Assembly: GCA_018375675.1 (NCBI GenBank)
Contig: JAHACW010000021.1
Span: 1-34,573, forward strand
Direction: 5' to 3'
Length of the DNA stretch: 34,573 nucleotides
Origin: Actinomyces sp.
GTDB taxonomy: Bacteria > Actinomycetota > Actinomycetes > Actinomycetales > Actinomycetaceae
The notes beneath the pieces are model-generated. The model was not told the origin of the DNA. It saw only the letters and a program-made list of their open reading frames with translations, and did not search any database. Each line of letters opens with the position of its first letter. The stretch's first letter is position 1. This document shows positions 24,842 to 32,603 of the stretch, in pieces. The position numbers were made by a program, and so were the translations under genes.

Positions 24842-25010
24842 GCGTCGCCACCATGTCGTTGAAAGCGATGAGCGGGGGAGCGGGCAGATCTGTGGTAGCT
24901 GCGACGGAGGCTTCCGCGTCGGCGCCATCCAGTTCGTGCAGGTCCATGCCCTCGCGCGCGGCGGCCCGCCGGCACTGTGCGACGCGTTCACACACGATGG
25001 CCTCCCGGTG
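24838..25010 (-). pseudogene. C-terminal fragment of a LacI-family regulator
   Basis: The minus-strand frame reads REAIVCERVAQCRRAAAREG then APPLIAFNDMVATHA. This is the effector-domain pattern of LacI/GalR regulators (helix, then a P..I.AFND..A motif). No DNA-binding domain is present, the right side ends where IS3-type sequence begins, and the left side runs into the ATG of the oxidoreductase remnant. It is a broken gene. The match is by eye over about 55 residues. Confidence 0.55.
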
Positions 25011-25038
25011 GGACGGGGGAGGGGAAAGGTAGCACAGG

Positions 25039-25217
25039 GACTGGTATCCCTGCGAGAGCTTCAAAGCCGACCTCGACGCCTACATCACGCACTGGAACAC
25101 AACAAGACGCCAAGTAAAGCTCAAGGGCCTGATCCCGGCAGAATGCCGGGATCAGGCCCTACGGGAAGCCGCATAACGGCTACCATTAAACGCGTCCAAG
25201 TTACGGGGCGCAGTTCA
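25039..25217 (+). mobile_element. 3' end of an IS3-family element (remnant)
   Basis: The frame ending at TAA 25174-25176 reads SFKADLDAYITHWNTTRRQ, then VKLKGLIPAECRDQALREAA. This is the C-terminal end of IS3-type OrfB transposases (the YI.W.N..R....LKG..P..YR.Q pattern). The sequence after it, ending TTACGGGGCGCAGTTCA at 25217, looks like an IS3-type terminal repeat. The catalytic DDE region and left end are missing, so it cannot move by itself. A perfect 16-bp inverted repeat with a 3-nt loop lies inside the frame. Confidence 0.7.
25125..25159. repeat. Perfect 16-bp hairpin inside the transposase remnant
   Basis: GGGCCTGATCCCGGCA (25125-25140) and its exact complement (25144-25159) are separated by GAA. 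It encodes GLIPAECRDQAL in the transposase frame. Such a strong structure at the 3' end of a transposase gene could act as a terminator or block read-through. Confidence 0.8.
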
Positions 25218-25250
25218 GGAACCCTCCCCGCCGGGACTTTCGAGACGCTA

Positions 25251-26240
25251 TCAGGCCAGCGACACGGGCTTGCCGGTCTTCGCCGACTCCGTGGCGGCCT
25301 CGGCCAGGCGCAGAGCCTCGATCGCATCGTCGATGGACGGCGTGGGCTTGGTGCCCGTGACGACCGCGTCGATGAACGCGGTGAGCTCAATACGGTAGGC
25401 GTCCGCGTAGCGCTGCAGGAAGAAGTCCAGGTACGGCTCGGCCGCATCCGTGACCTCGGCGTTGGACAGGCGCACGGTGGTGGCGCGGATGTTGTCCGCG
25501 TTGAGGGTGCCCGTCGAGCCCTGGGCCTCCAGGCGCTGGTCGTAGCCGGCCGAGCACTTGCGGTTGTTGACGATGGTCGCGACGACGCCGGCGGCGTTCT
25601 TCAGGGTGACCACGGCGGCGTCGAAGTCGCCGGCTTCCCTGATCTCGTCGTTGAAGTTCTGGCCGAATGCATGCACCTCGACGATGTCACCAAGGAAGAA
25701 GCGGGCCATGTCGAAGTCGTGGATGGTCATATCGCGGAAGATGCCGCCGGAGACCTTCACATACTCGGCCGGGGGAGCGGAGGGGTCGCGCGAGATGATG
25801 AGCAGGTTCTCCAGATCGCCAATCTTTCCCTCTTCAAGCTGGGCGTGAACCGCGGCAAAGGAAGGGTCGAAGCGGCGGTTGAAGCCGAACATAACGGGCA
25901 CGGACACGGCGCCCAGCTCATCACGGGCGGCCTCGACGTCCTTCATGTCCAGAGCGATCGGCTTCTCGCACAGCACGGCCTTGCCGGCCTTGGCGGCGGC
26001 GAGCAGGTGGGGGATGTGCAGCGGCGTGGGCGAGCCGATGACGACGGCGTCGACCCCCTCGTCGGTGAAGATGGAGTCCACGTCGGTCGTGTGGCGGGTG
26101 CCGTAGACCTCGGCCAGCTTCTGCGCGGCATCACCGAAAGGGTCGGCAACGAGGGCGAGGGTGGCTCCGGGGTGTGAGGCGATGGTCTTGGCATGGACGT
26201 GGCCGATGCGGCCGGCGCCGATAACGGCAATGTTGAGCAT
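25251..26240 (-). CDS. iolG: myo-Inositol 2-dehydrogenase (IolG type)
   Basis: The 329-residue protein of the Gfo/Idh/MocA family oxidises myo-inositol to 2-keto-myo-inositol with NAD, the first catabolic step. It has an N-terminal Rossmann fold with GAGRIG (8-13), the EKP motif (92-94, Lys93 being catalytic) and the active-site segment GGIFRDMTIHDFD with Asp170 and His174, spaced as in known inositol dehydrogenases. The length is typical. The start at 26240 has GAAAGAAG upstream. It lies between the transaldolase gene and the IS scar. No iol operator was found directly upstream, so it may depend on read-through across the terminator at 26296-26324 or on a promoter I cannot see. Confidence 0.9.
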   Translation of the reverse strand: MLNIAVIGAGRIGHVHAKTIASHPGATLALVADPFGDAAQKLAEVYGTRHTTDVDSIFTDEGVDAVVIGSPTPLHIPHLLAAAKAGKAVLCEKPIALDMKDVEAARDELGAVSVPVMFGFNRRFDPSFAAVHAQLEEGKIGDLENLLIISRDPSAPPAEYVKVSGGIFRDMTIHDFDMARFFLGDIVEVHAFGQNFNDEIREAGDFDAAVVTLKNAAGVVATIVNNRKCSAGYDQRLEAQGSTGTLNADNIRATTVRLSNAEVTDAAEPYLDFFLQRYADAYRIELTAFIDAVVTGTKPTPSIDDAIEALRLAEAATESAKTGKPVSLA

Positions 26241-26295
26241 CTTTGCTTCTTTCTAGGTGAGGGGGTGCTGGAGAGCAGAAAAACCGTGACCGGCG

Positions 26296-26324
26296 GTGGC
26301 CCCACACGCGACGTGTGGGGTCAC
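26296..26324 (-). terminator. Terminator after the transaldolase-family gene
   Basis: CCCCACACG (26300-26308) and CGTGTGGGG (26312-26320) form a perfect 9-bp stem with a 3-nt loop, extended by GTG/CAC on the outside. It lies 9 bp after the transaldolase stop on the minus strand and 56 bp before iolG. Confidence 0.8.
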
Positions 26325-26332
26325 CGAGTGGG

Positions 26333-27409
26333 TCACGGGGCGGGCATAATGACGTCGCGCACCAGGGCGTCGAGGTCAGCGTCTGCCTGCAGGAAGCCGC
26401 GCAGGGTCTTCGCGGTGGCGCCGAAGGTGTCGAACTCCTCAGGGGTCATGCCGTCGGGCTCGTAGGCGCGGACAAACTCGGGGATAGAGAGCAGCGTCTT
26501 CATGATGTCCTCGCGCACCGGGATGTCCATGCGCTCTTCCATCTTGTAGTCCGAGTCGTTGATGAGCTTGGCCCACTTGAACGGCGGGGAGACGACGACG
26601 TCGCCGCCGACGAACTCGGACCAGTGCATGACGTTACGGAACGCGGCGGAGAGCATGCGGGCGCGCAGACCGCGCTTCTGGAACTCCTGGTAGGCGCGCT
26701 TGAAGGCAGCAATGCCACACCACTCGAGGTGACCCGGATCCAGGAACATCTTGTCGCGCTCGGCGACCTCCTTGATCCAGTCGTCGAGGCGGCCCACCAT
26801 GAGGGTGACGACCGGGCCCATCTGGGAGGTGTCCTTGCCCTCGGCCTCGCGGCGCTTGAGGCCGCGCTCGATGGCCTCGCCCGTGGTGACGGCCTGTGCG
26901 ACGGAGAAGGAGACCGTCACGTTGACGGAGACGCCGCGGTAGGTGGCCTCTTCGATGGCCTCGACACCCACCGAGGTGGCGGGGATCTTCACGATGATGT
27001 TCTTAGCGAGGTTGTGGAATTCCTCGGCCTGGTCGGCCAGGGCCTTGGCGGAGCGGGCCAGGCGCGGGTCCGTCTGCATGGACAGGCGGCCGTTGCGGCC
27101 GTTCTCGGCCTCGAAAATGGGCTCAAGGAGCTTGGCGGCCTCGAGGGACAGCTCGCGCACGACCTGCCAGCCGATCTCAGACTCGGTGGCGTCCGGCATT
27201 TCCTTGGCGAGCTCCGCAATGCGGGGCAGCCACACGTCGCGCCGCTGGTTGATGCAGGTGTAGGCGATGGTCGGGTTGCAGGTAGCACCAACGCCGCCGA
27301 AGGAGATGGACTGCGCCAGCTCGCTGGGGTCCGAGGAATCGTTCCACAGGGCGGTGGGGGTGTTACGCGCGGCGTCCAGAAGGGGGCCGGGGGTGTACTC
27401 GATGGACAT
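26333..27409 (-). CDS. Transaldolase-family protein in the inositol cluster
   Basis: The 358-residue protein belongs to the transaldolase / fructose-6-phosphate aldolase family (class I, Schiff-base Lys). Marks: TALWNDSSDPSELAQSI (18-34), GGVGATCNPTI (38-48), the active-site strand IIVKIPAT with Lys141, and GVSVNVTVSFSVAQAV. The start at 27409 is chosen over an upstream ATG because AAAGGAG lies before it. An iol operator is at 27491-27506 in its promoter. Being inside this regulon, it may cleave the phosphorylated deoxy-ketogluconate in place of IolJ, which is not seen here; or it may be a true transaldolase that links the products to central metabolism. The family call is firm, the reaction is not. 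Confidence 0.85.
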   Translation of the reverse strand: MSIEYTPGPLLDAARNTPTALWNDSSDPSELAQSISFGGVGATCNPTIAYTCINQRRDVWLPRIAELAKEMPDATESEIGWQVVRELSLEAAKLLEPIFEAENGRNGRLSMQTDPRLARSAKALADQAEEFHNLAKNIIVKIPATSVGVEAIEEATYRGVSVNVTVSFSVAQAVTTGEAIERGLKRREAEGKDTSQMGPVVTLMVGRLDDWIKEVAERDKMFLDPGHLEWCGIAAFKRAYQEFQKRGLRARMLSAAFRNVMHWSEFVGGDVVVSPPFKWAKLINDSDYKMEERMDIPVREDIMKTLLSIPEFVRAYEPDGMTPEEFDTFGATAKTLRGFLQADADLDALVRDVIMPAP

Positions 27410-27490
27410 GGCGGGAAGCACTCCTTTGTGATTGCTTTCGACTTTCTCCGTCGGGGGTAAGTCTACGGCGAGCGCCTGCACCTGTCAACA

Positions 27491-27506
27491 GTTTGTTAGG
27501 ACAAAG
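27491..27506. promoter_or_regulatory. iol operator upstream of the transaldolase-family gene
   Basis: GTTTGTTAGGACAAAG has 5-bp perfect arms TTTGT/ACAAA. On the complementary strand it reads TTTGTCCTAACAAA, identical over 14 bases to the site before the mmsA/iolA gene. It lies 82 bp before the start codon and also just past the end of the regulator gene. Confidence 0.75.
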
Positions 27507-27519
27507 TGTCAATGTCTCG

Positions 27520-28287
27520 TCACTGGGCGAAAAGGCTAGCCTCGAAGGAGTATCGCGATGCGCGGTAGATATGGTTGCCGTACTCGACAATGCGTCCCGA
27601 GGGGTCGTATGTCGTGCGCTGCGTCGTCAGTAGGGCGGCGCCGCGATGCTCGGACAGGAGCTTGGCTTCCTTTGTTGTCGCGCTGCGGGCGCCGATCACC
27701 TGGCGGGCCGAGGCCAGGGTCACCCCGCGCTCGCGCATCAGGTCGTAGAGGGAGGCGGACTCGAGCTCCTGCATGGTTGGTGCGATGTCCGTCGGGATGA
27801 AGTTGGTAAGCACGGCGATCGGCTCATCGTTGGCAAAACGCGTGCGCTCAATGTGGACGATGAGTGTTCCCTCGGTGATCTTGAGGGTGTCGGCTTCCTG
27901 AGTGCTGGCCGGGCGCGCCTCGTAGCGCTGGATCGTCGTGTGAACCTTGTGGCCGGCGTTGACGAGGTCGCGCATGAGGGAGGTGAGCTCCATGGGGCGG
28001 TGAACGTGGCGCGGGGACACGATCGTGCCGACGCCGCGGCGGCGTGTCAGGAGGCCGCGGTCAACGAGGCGCTGGAGTGCCTGTCGTGCCGTGGGGCGGG
28101 AGACATGCAGTCGCGCAGCCATTGACAGTTCATCCTCCAAGCGCGTGTCCGCGGGCAGGGCGCCGGAGTTGATGAGCTGCGCGATGGGTTCTGAAATCTG
28201 GAAGTACAGCGGCACGGGGGAGGAGCGATCCAGCGTGATGTCTGGAACGTAGGGGGTGTTCTCCGAGGTGGGCGATGCTTTGGACAT
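27520..28287 (-). CDS. GntR-family regulator with UTRA domain, probable iol repressor
   Basis: The 255-residue protein has an N-terminal GntR winged helix (PVPLYFQISEPIAQLINSGA, then LEDELSMAARLHVSRPTARQ and ALQRLVDRGLLTRRRGVGT, about residues 23-90). A HutC/UTRA effector domain follows (about 100-250, with LIVHIERTRFANDEPIAVL and a C-terminal RIVEYGNHIYRASRYSFEA). It is divergent from iolC, so it is the natural candidate for the repressor that binds the TTTGT-N4-ACAAA sites; the likely inducer is an inositol catabolite. The longer frame back to 28479 is non-coding promoter region. ATG 28287 has GAAGG seven bases upstream. A TACTAT with upstream TG (minus strand, around 28338) may be its extended -10. 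Confidence 0.85.
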   Translation of the reverse strand: MSKASPTSENTPYVPDITLDRSSPVPLYFQISEPIAQLINSGALPADTRLEDELSMAARLHVSRPTARQALQRLVDRGLLTRRRGVGTIVSPRHVHRPMELTSLMRDLVNAGHKVHTTIQRYEARPASTQEADTLKITEGTLIVHIERTRFANDEPIAVLTNFIPTDIAPTMQELESASLYDLMRERGVTLASARQVIGARSATTKEAKLLSEHRGAALLTTQRTTYDPSGRIVEYGNHIYRASRYSFEASLFAQ

Positions 28288-28384
28288 GTCAAACCTTCGT
28301 GTGTGGCGCGACAGCGGTGCTAAATATTTAGGGTTACATAGTATCAGCGTTGATGTAAAGGGTGAGAGTGACGCGCTGTTGCAT

Positions 28385-28398
28385 ATTGTACAGACAAA
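28385..28398. promoter_or_regulatory. iol operator in the divergent regulator-iolC region
   Basis: ATTGT-ACAG-ACAAA keeps nine of ten arm bases of the TTTGT-N4-ACAAA palindrome. It lies 79 bp before iolC and 97 bp before the regulator start, so it could serve both genes, giving autoregulation. Confidence 0.65.
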
Positions 28399-28477
28399 GT
28401 TTGACGATTGCCTGTTGATAGTGCATCCTTGGAACGAAAGGTTTACGGGCCACCCCAATGGAGAGGAAGGAGGCGCC

Positions 28478-29443
28478 ATGTCTCTCGAGCGCCGCTATGT
28501 CGACATTCTAACAATGGGTCGTTCCGGCATTGACATTTTTCCTCTCCAAGTTGGCGCCCACCTCGAAGATGTCGAAACCTTCGGAAAGTTCCTCGGCGGC
28601 AGCCCGACGAACGTCGCCGTCGCAGCTGCCCGCCTCGGGCATCGCTCCGGCGTCATCACCGGCGTGGGGGACGACCCCTTCGGCCGCTTCGTGACGCGAG
28701 AGCTGGAGCGCCTCGGCGTCTCCTCCGACCATGTCGTCACCGTGCGCGACTTCCACACCCCCGTGACCTTTGCCGAGCTTTTCCCGCCGGACTCCTTCCC
28801 CCTCTACTTCTATCGAGAGCCCAGCGCCCCGGACCTGGAGCTGGGGGAGGATCAGGTGGATTGGGACGCCGTTGAGCGTGCCGGAATCTTCTGGTTCACC
28901 GTGACCGGCCTGTCGCGCGACTCCTCCTTCGGCCTGCACCTGCGCGCCCTCGATCATCGTGACCGCTCCAATGGCGTGACGATCCTCGACCTCGACTACC
29001 GCTCCAATCTGTGGAGCGGAATGGCCCAGGCGCGTTCGCGCGTCGCAGCCGTCCTGTCCCGCGTGGACGTCGCCGTCGGTAACCGCCAGGAATGCGAGAT
29101 GGCTGTCGGCGTCTCCGATCCCGAAGGAGCAGCCGACGCCCTCCTCGAACGGGGCGTCAAGCTGGCGATCGTTAAGCAAGGCCCCAAGGGAACCCTCGCC
29201 AAGACCGCCGACGAGCGCGTGTGGGTCGATGCCTGGGATGTGGACGTCGTCAACGGACTTGGCGCGGGGGATGCCTTCGGAGGCGCACTCATCCATGGCC
29301 TCGTCGAAGGATGGGACCTCGAGCGCACGATCCGTTACGCCTCGGCTGCGGGAGCCTACGTGTGTCTGCACATCGAATGCTCGACAGCGATGCCCACCCA
29401 CGAGCAGCTGCACACCTTCGTCGAAACGGGGGTCCTCCCGTAA
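28478..29443 (+). CDS. iolC: 5-Dehydro-2-deoxygluconokinase (IolC)
   Basis: The 321-residue PfkB/ribokinase-family kinase phosphorylates 2-deoxy-5-keto-gluconate with ATP. Marks: VDILTMGRSGIDIFPLQVG at the N-terminus, FGKFLGGSPTNVAVAAARLG (about 36-55) and the ATP-site motif NGLGAGDAFGG with catalytic Asp265. It is the kinase alone; some bacteria carry an IolC fused to a DUF2090 aldolase-like domain, which is absent here. The start at 28478 has a strong AAGGAGG upstream. iolB, iolD and the dehydrogenase follow on the same strand; the gap to iolB is 73 bp. Confidence 0.92.
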   Translation: MSLERRYVDILTMGRSGIDIFPLQVGAHLEDVETFGKFLGGSPTNVAVAAARLGHRSGVITGVGDDPFGRFVTRELERLGVSSDHVVTVRDFHTPVTFAELFPPDSFPLYFYREPSAPDLELGEDQVDWDAVERAGIFWFTVTGLSRDSSFGLHLRALDHRDRSNGVTILDLDYRSNLWSGMAQARSRVAAVLSRVDVAVGNRQECEMAVGVSDPEGAADALLERGVKLAIVKQGPKGTLAKTADERVWVDAWDVDVVNGLGAGDAFGGALIHGLVEGWDLERTIRYASAAGAYVCLHIECSTAMPTHEQLHTFVETGVLP

Positions 29444-29516
29444 CCCACCCGACTTGCCCCGGCCTCGTCCCCCTTTTCATCCAGCGGCACCGATGCCCAT
29501 CTTTCAGGAGACCACG

Positions 29517-30389
29517 ATGACTCTTCCCGACATTTACGTTCCCGCCGGCTCCTCCGGCCACGGCAATTTCACCGTCGACATTGACCCCCAGCGTGCCGGT
29601 TGGGCCTTCTCGGGCCTGCGCGTCCTCGTTCTCGAGGCCGGCGCCTCCCAGGTCGTCGAGACCGGCGAGGCCGAGCTCCTCATCCTGCCCCTCGCCGGTG
29701 GCGCCACCGTCGAGGTCGACGGGCAGACCTTCGAGCTCGAGGGCCGCCGCGGCGTCTTCTCCGGCGTCACCGACTACCTGTACGTCGGACGCGGCGAGAG
29801 CCTGACCATCACCTCTGCCCAGGGCGGCCGCTTCGCCTTCCCCTCCGCGATCGCCACCCGCGACATCCCCGTCGCCTACTACCCCAAGAGCCAGGTCCGC
29901 GTCGACCTGCGCGGCGCCGGCGACTGCTCGCGCCAGGTCAACAACTACTCCCTGGCCGTCGAGGGCGTCACCACCTCCCACCTGCTGGCCTGCGAGGTCA
30001 TCACCCCCGGCGGTAACTGGTCCTCCTACCCGGCCCACAAGCACGAGCAGGACTCCGAGGACGAGCGCGAGCTCGAAGAGATCTACTACTTCGAGATCGA
30101 AGACGGCCCCGAGGGCTCCAAGGGCTTTGGCCTGCACCGCACCTACGGCAGCCCCGGCCGCCCGATCGACCTGTGCTGCGAGGTCCACGATGGCGACGTC
30201 GCCCTCGTGCCCCACGGCTACCATGGCCCCTGCGTCGCGGCCCCCGGCTACGACATGTACTACCTGAACGTCATGGCCGGCCCGAACGAGGACCTCGTGT
30301 GGCTCGCCCCCGATGACCCGGCGCACCACTGGATCCGCGCAACCTGGGAAAACCAGGAAGTGGACCCCCGACTGCCCATGAACAAGTAA
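29517..30389 (+). CDS. iolB: 5-Deoxy-glucuronate isomerase (IolB)
   Basis: The 290-residue cupin-fold enzyme converts 5-deoxy-D-glucuronate to 2-deoxy-5-keto-D-gluconate. The C-terminal cupin metal site is clear: YPAHKHEQD..DERELEEIYYFEI, with two His and a Glu, and a later VPHGYHGP His. The family start MTLPDIYVPAGSSGHGNF is at 29517 with CAGGAGA just upstream; an in-frame extension to 29229 only overlaps iolC and is rejected. It is 22 bp upstream of iolD, and clearly in the same operon. Confidence 0.92.
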   Translation: MTLPDIYVPAGSSGHGNFTVDIDPQRAGWAFSGLRVLVLEAGASQVVETGEAELLILPLAGGATVEVDGQTFELEGRRGVFSGVTDYLYVGRGESLTITSAQGGRFAFPSAIATRDIPVAYYPKSQVRVDLRGAGDCSRQVNNYSLAVEGVTTSHLLACEVITPGGNWSSYPAHKHEQDSEDERELEEIYYFEIEDGPEGSKGFGLHRTYGSPGRPIDLCCEVHDGDVALVPHGYHGPCVAAPGYDMYYLNVMAGPNEDLVWLAPDDPAHHWIRATWENQEVDPRLPMNK

Positions 30390-30411
30390 GAAAGACCCGA
30401 GAGGACTACCC

Positions 30412-32319
30412 ATGAGCAAAGAAGCATACAAGGGAACCGTGCGCCTGACGGTCGCACAGGCAATCATTCGCTTCCTGTCCAACCAGTACACTGAGCGTGA
30501 CGGCGTCGAGCACCGCCTCATCGCGGGCGCCTTCGGCATCTTCGGCCACGGTAACGTTGCTGGCATCGGTCAGGCCCTGCTGCAGAACGAGATCGCGCCC
30601 GCCGAGGGCGAGAACCCGATGCCCTACATCATGCCCCGCAATGAGCAGGGCGCCGTCCACGCGGCCGCGGCATTCGCCAAGACGACGAACCGCCTGCAGA
30701 CCTGGATGACGACCGCGTCGATCGGCCCCGGTTCGCTGAACATGGTGACCGGTGCTGCGACGGCGACGACCAACCGCCTGCCCGTCCTCATCTTCCCCTC
30801 CGATCAGTTCGCGACCCGCATCCCGGACCCGGTCCTCCAGCAGCTCGAGGATCCGACCTCGCTCGACGTGACCGTCAACGACGCGTTCCGGCCCGTCTCT
30901 CGCTTCTTCGACCGCATTAATCGTCCCGAGCAGCTGATCCCCTCGCTGCTGAACGGTATGCGCGTCCTGACTGACCCGGCTGAAACCGGTGCCGTGACGA
31001 TCGCCCTGCCCCAGGACGTTCAGGCCGAGGCCTACGACTGGCCGGTCGAGTTCTTCGCCAAGCGCGTGTGGCACGTGCGCCGTCCCCCGGCCGAGCGCGC
31101 TGCCATTGAGCGCGCGGTCGCCAAGATTCGCGCCGCCAAGCGTCCCCTCATCATCGCCGGCGGCGGCACCATCTACTCCGAGGCCTCGGAGGAACTGCGC
31201 GCGTTCGCTGCTGCGACCGGTATCCCGGTGGCCGACACGCAGGCCGGTAAGGGCGCCATCAACTGCGATCACCCCTGCTCCGTGGGCGGCGTCGGCTCCA
31301 CCGGCGGCGACTCGGGCAACCACCTGGCCGACAAGGCAGACCTGATCATCGGTGTGGGCACGCGCTACTCCGACTTCACGACGGCCTCGAAGACGCAGTT
31401 CAAGAACCCCGACGTCTCCTTCGTCAACATCAACATCACGCCCTTCGACGCCGCTAAGCAGAGCGCCGAGATGGTCGTGGCCGATGCCCGTGAGGCGCTC
31501 GTTGCCCTGACCGAGGAGCTGGCCGACTACCGCGTCGACGAGTCCTACACCGCCGAGATCGCTGCTGAGCGCGAGGCTTGGGCCGCCAAGGTGGAGCAGT
31601 GCTACCACGTGGACAACGCCCCGCTGCCCGCGCAGACCGAGGTCTTCGGCGCCCTCAACGAGCTCATGGGCGACGAGGACGTGGTCATCAACGCCGCGGG
31701 CTCGATGCCCGGTGACCTGCAGGCCCTGTGGCAGGCCAAGACCCCCGTCCAGTACCACGTTGAGTACGCCTTTTCCTGCATGGGCTACGAGGTCCCCGCC
31801 GCCATGGGCGTCAAGCTGGCCCGTCCACAGTCCGAGGTTGTCTCGATCGTCGGCGACGGCACCTACCAGATGCTTCCGATGGAGCTGGCCACGGTCGCCC
31901 AGGAGGGTATCAAGGTCATCTACGTCCTGCTGCAGAACTATGGCTTCGCATCGATCGGCGCCCTGTCCGAGTCGCGCGGCTCCCAGCGCTTTGGCACGAA
32001 GTACCGCCAGCGTGGGACCGGCTCGCACCTGGAGGATACGGACACGATCGCTGGTGTGGACATCGCGGCGAACGCTCGCTCGTGGGGCATCGACGTGCTC
32101 GAAGTCCACACGATCGAGGAGTTTAAGGAGGCCTACAAGGCTGCCGCCGCCTCGGATCGTGCGACCATGATCCACATCGAGACCGACCTGATGGGTCCCA
32201 ACCCGCCCGGATCCTCCTGGTGGGACGTGGCGATCTCGGAGGTGTCCGTGCTCGAGTCGACGCAGCGTGCGTACGAGGACTACCAGAACGATCGCAAGCC
32301 GCAGCGCCACTACCTGTGA
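30412..32319 (+). CDS. iolD: 3D-Trihydroxycyclohexane-1,2-dione hydrolase (IolD)
   Basis: The 635-residue thiamine-diphosphate enzyme opens the inositol-derived ring to 5-deoxy-glucuronate. It has the three-domain plan of the acetolactate-synthase superfamily. The N-terminal domain has RLIAGAFGIFGHGNVAGIGQ and NEQGAVHAAAAFAKTTNRLQ, with the cofactor-activating Glu before QGA. The middle domain has KRPLIIAGGGTIYSEA. The C-terminal domain has the ThDP motif VGDGTYQMLPMELATVAQEG followed by YVLLQN. The length is that of the known family (about 635). The start at 30412 has GAGAGGA upstream. A GC-rich hairpin without a T run follows the stop. Confidence 0.94.
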   Translation: MSKEAYKGTVRLTVAQAIIRFLSNQYTERDGVEHRLIAGAFGIFGHGNVAGIGQALLQNEIAPAEGENPMPYIMPRNEQGAVHAAAAFAKTTNRLQTWMTTASIGPGSLNMVTGAATATTNRLPVLIFPSDQFATRIPDPVLQQLEDPTSLDVTVNDAFRPVSRFFDRINRPEQLIPSLLNGMRVLTDPAETGAVTIALPQDVQAEAYDWPVEFFAKRVWHVRRPPAERAAIERAVAKIRAAKRPLIIAGGGTIYSEASEELRAFAAATGIPVADTQAGKGAINCDHPCSVGGVGSTGGDSGNHLADKADLIIGVGTRYSDFTTASKTQFKNPDVSFVNINITPFDAAKQSAEMVVADAREALVALTEELADYRVDESYTAEIAAEREAWAAKVEQCYHVDNAPLPAQTEVFGALNELMGDEDVVINAAGSMPGDLQALWQAKTPVQYHVEYAFSCMGYEVPAAMGVKLARPQSEVVSIVGDGTYQMLPMELATVAQEGIKVIYVLLQNYGFASIGALSESRGSQRFGTKYRQRGTGSHLEDTDTIAGVDIAANARSWGIDVLEVHTIEEFKEAYKAAAASDRATMIHIETDLMGPNPPGSSWWDVAISEVSVLESTQRAYEDYQNDRKPQRHYL

Positions 32320-32337
32320 TGCGCTGAGTGCGTGAGG

Positions 32338-32365
32338 GGCGGCCCCGGATTAGTCCGCGGCCGCC
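32338..32365 (+). terminator. GC-rich hairpin after iolD
   Basis: GGCGGCC (32338-32344) pairs with GGCCGCC (32359-32365), with an inner CGGA/TCCG stem and a 4-nt loop. It is 18 bp after the iolD stop. No T run follows, so termination may be partial. Confidence 0.5.
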
Positions 32366-32402
32366 TCCATCGCCTATGCCCTTGGTGCGTCAGTAGTCCC
32401 GG

Positions 32403-32423
32403 CGTGAAACGTTTCGTGAAACG
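32403..32423. promoter_or_regulatory. GAAACGTTTC palindrome with a direct repeat, possible LacI-type operator
   Basis: The palindrome GAAACGTTTC is at 32406-32415. CGTGAAACG occurs twice, at 32403-32411 and 32415-32423. It lies about 180 bp upstream of the dehydrogenase gene, upstream of its apparent promoter. It is compatible with a LacI/CcpA-like regulator, but nothing in the window names one. Confidence 0.4.
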
Positions 32424-32537
32424 GCGCGTTGGCTGGTGTGGGGAATTGGCGATGGGGGGAGCGTGTTCAATAGACGGGACAATCTGGGCCCTGTTGGCGC
32501 TGATGTTGCGGACGTTGCGACATTAGTCTGAGGAACG

Positions 32538-32560
32538 TGCTACTATTTGTCCTAACAAAG
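32538..32560 (+). promoter_or_regulatory. iol operator overlapping an extended -10 before the dehydrogenase gene
   Basis: TGCTACTAT, an extended -10 box with TACTAT at 32541-32546, runs straight into the operator TTTGT-CCTA-ACAAA (32546-32559). A repressor bound here would cover the promoter. A TTGCGA at 32515-32520 is a -35 candidate, but the 20-bp spacing is long. The operator is identical to the one upstream of the transaldolase-family gene. Confidence 0.7.
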
Positions 32561-32603
32561 TTGTTTCACCATTCGTGGATGAATGGGAAGAAAGGTAGAA
32601 CCA

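Noticed and set aside
26315..27460. A 381-codon plus-strand frame opposite the transaldolase-family gene
   Set aside because: The minus-strand gene has clear transaldolase motifs; the plus frame has no recognisable domain.
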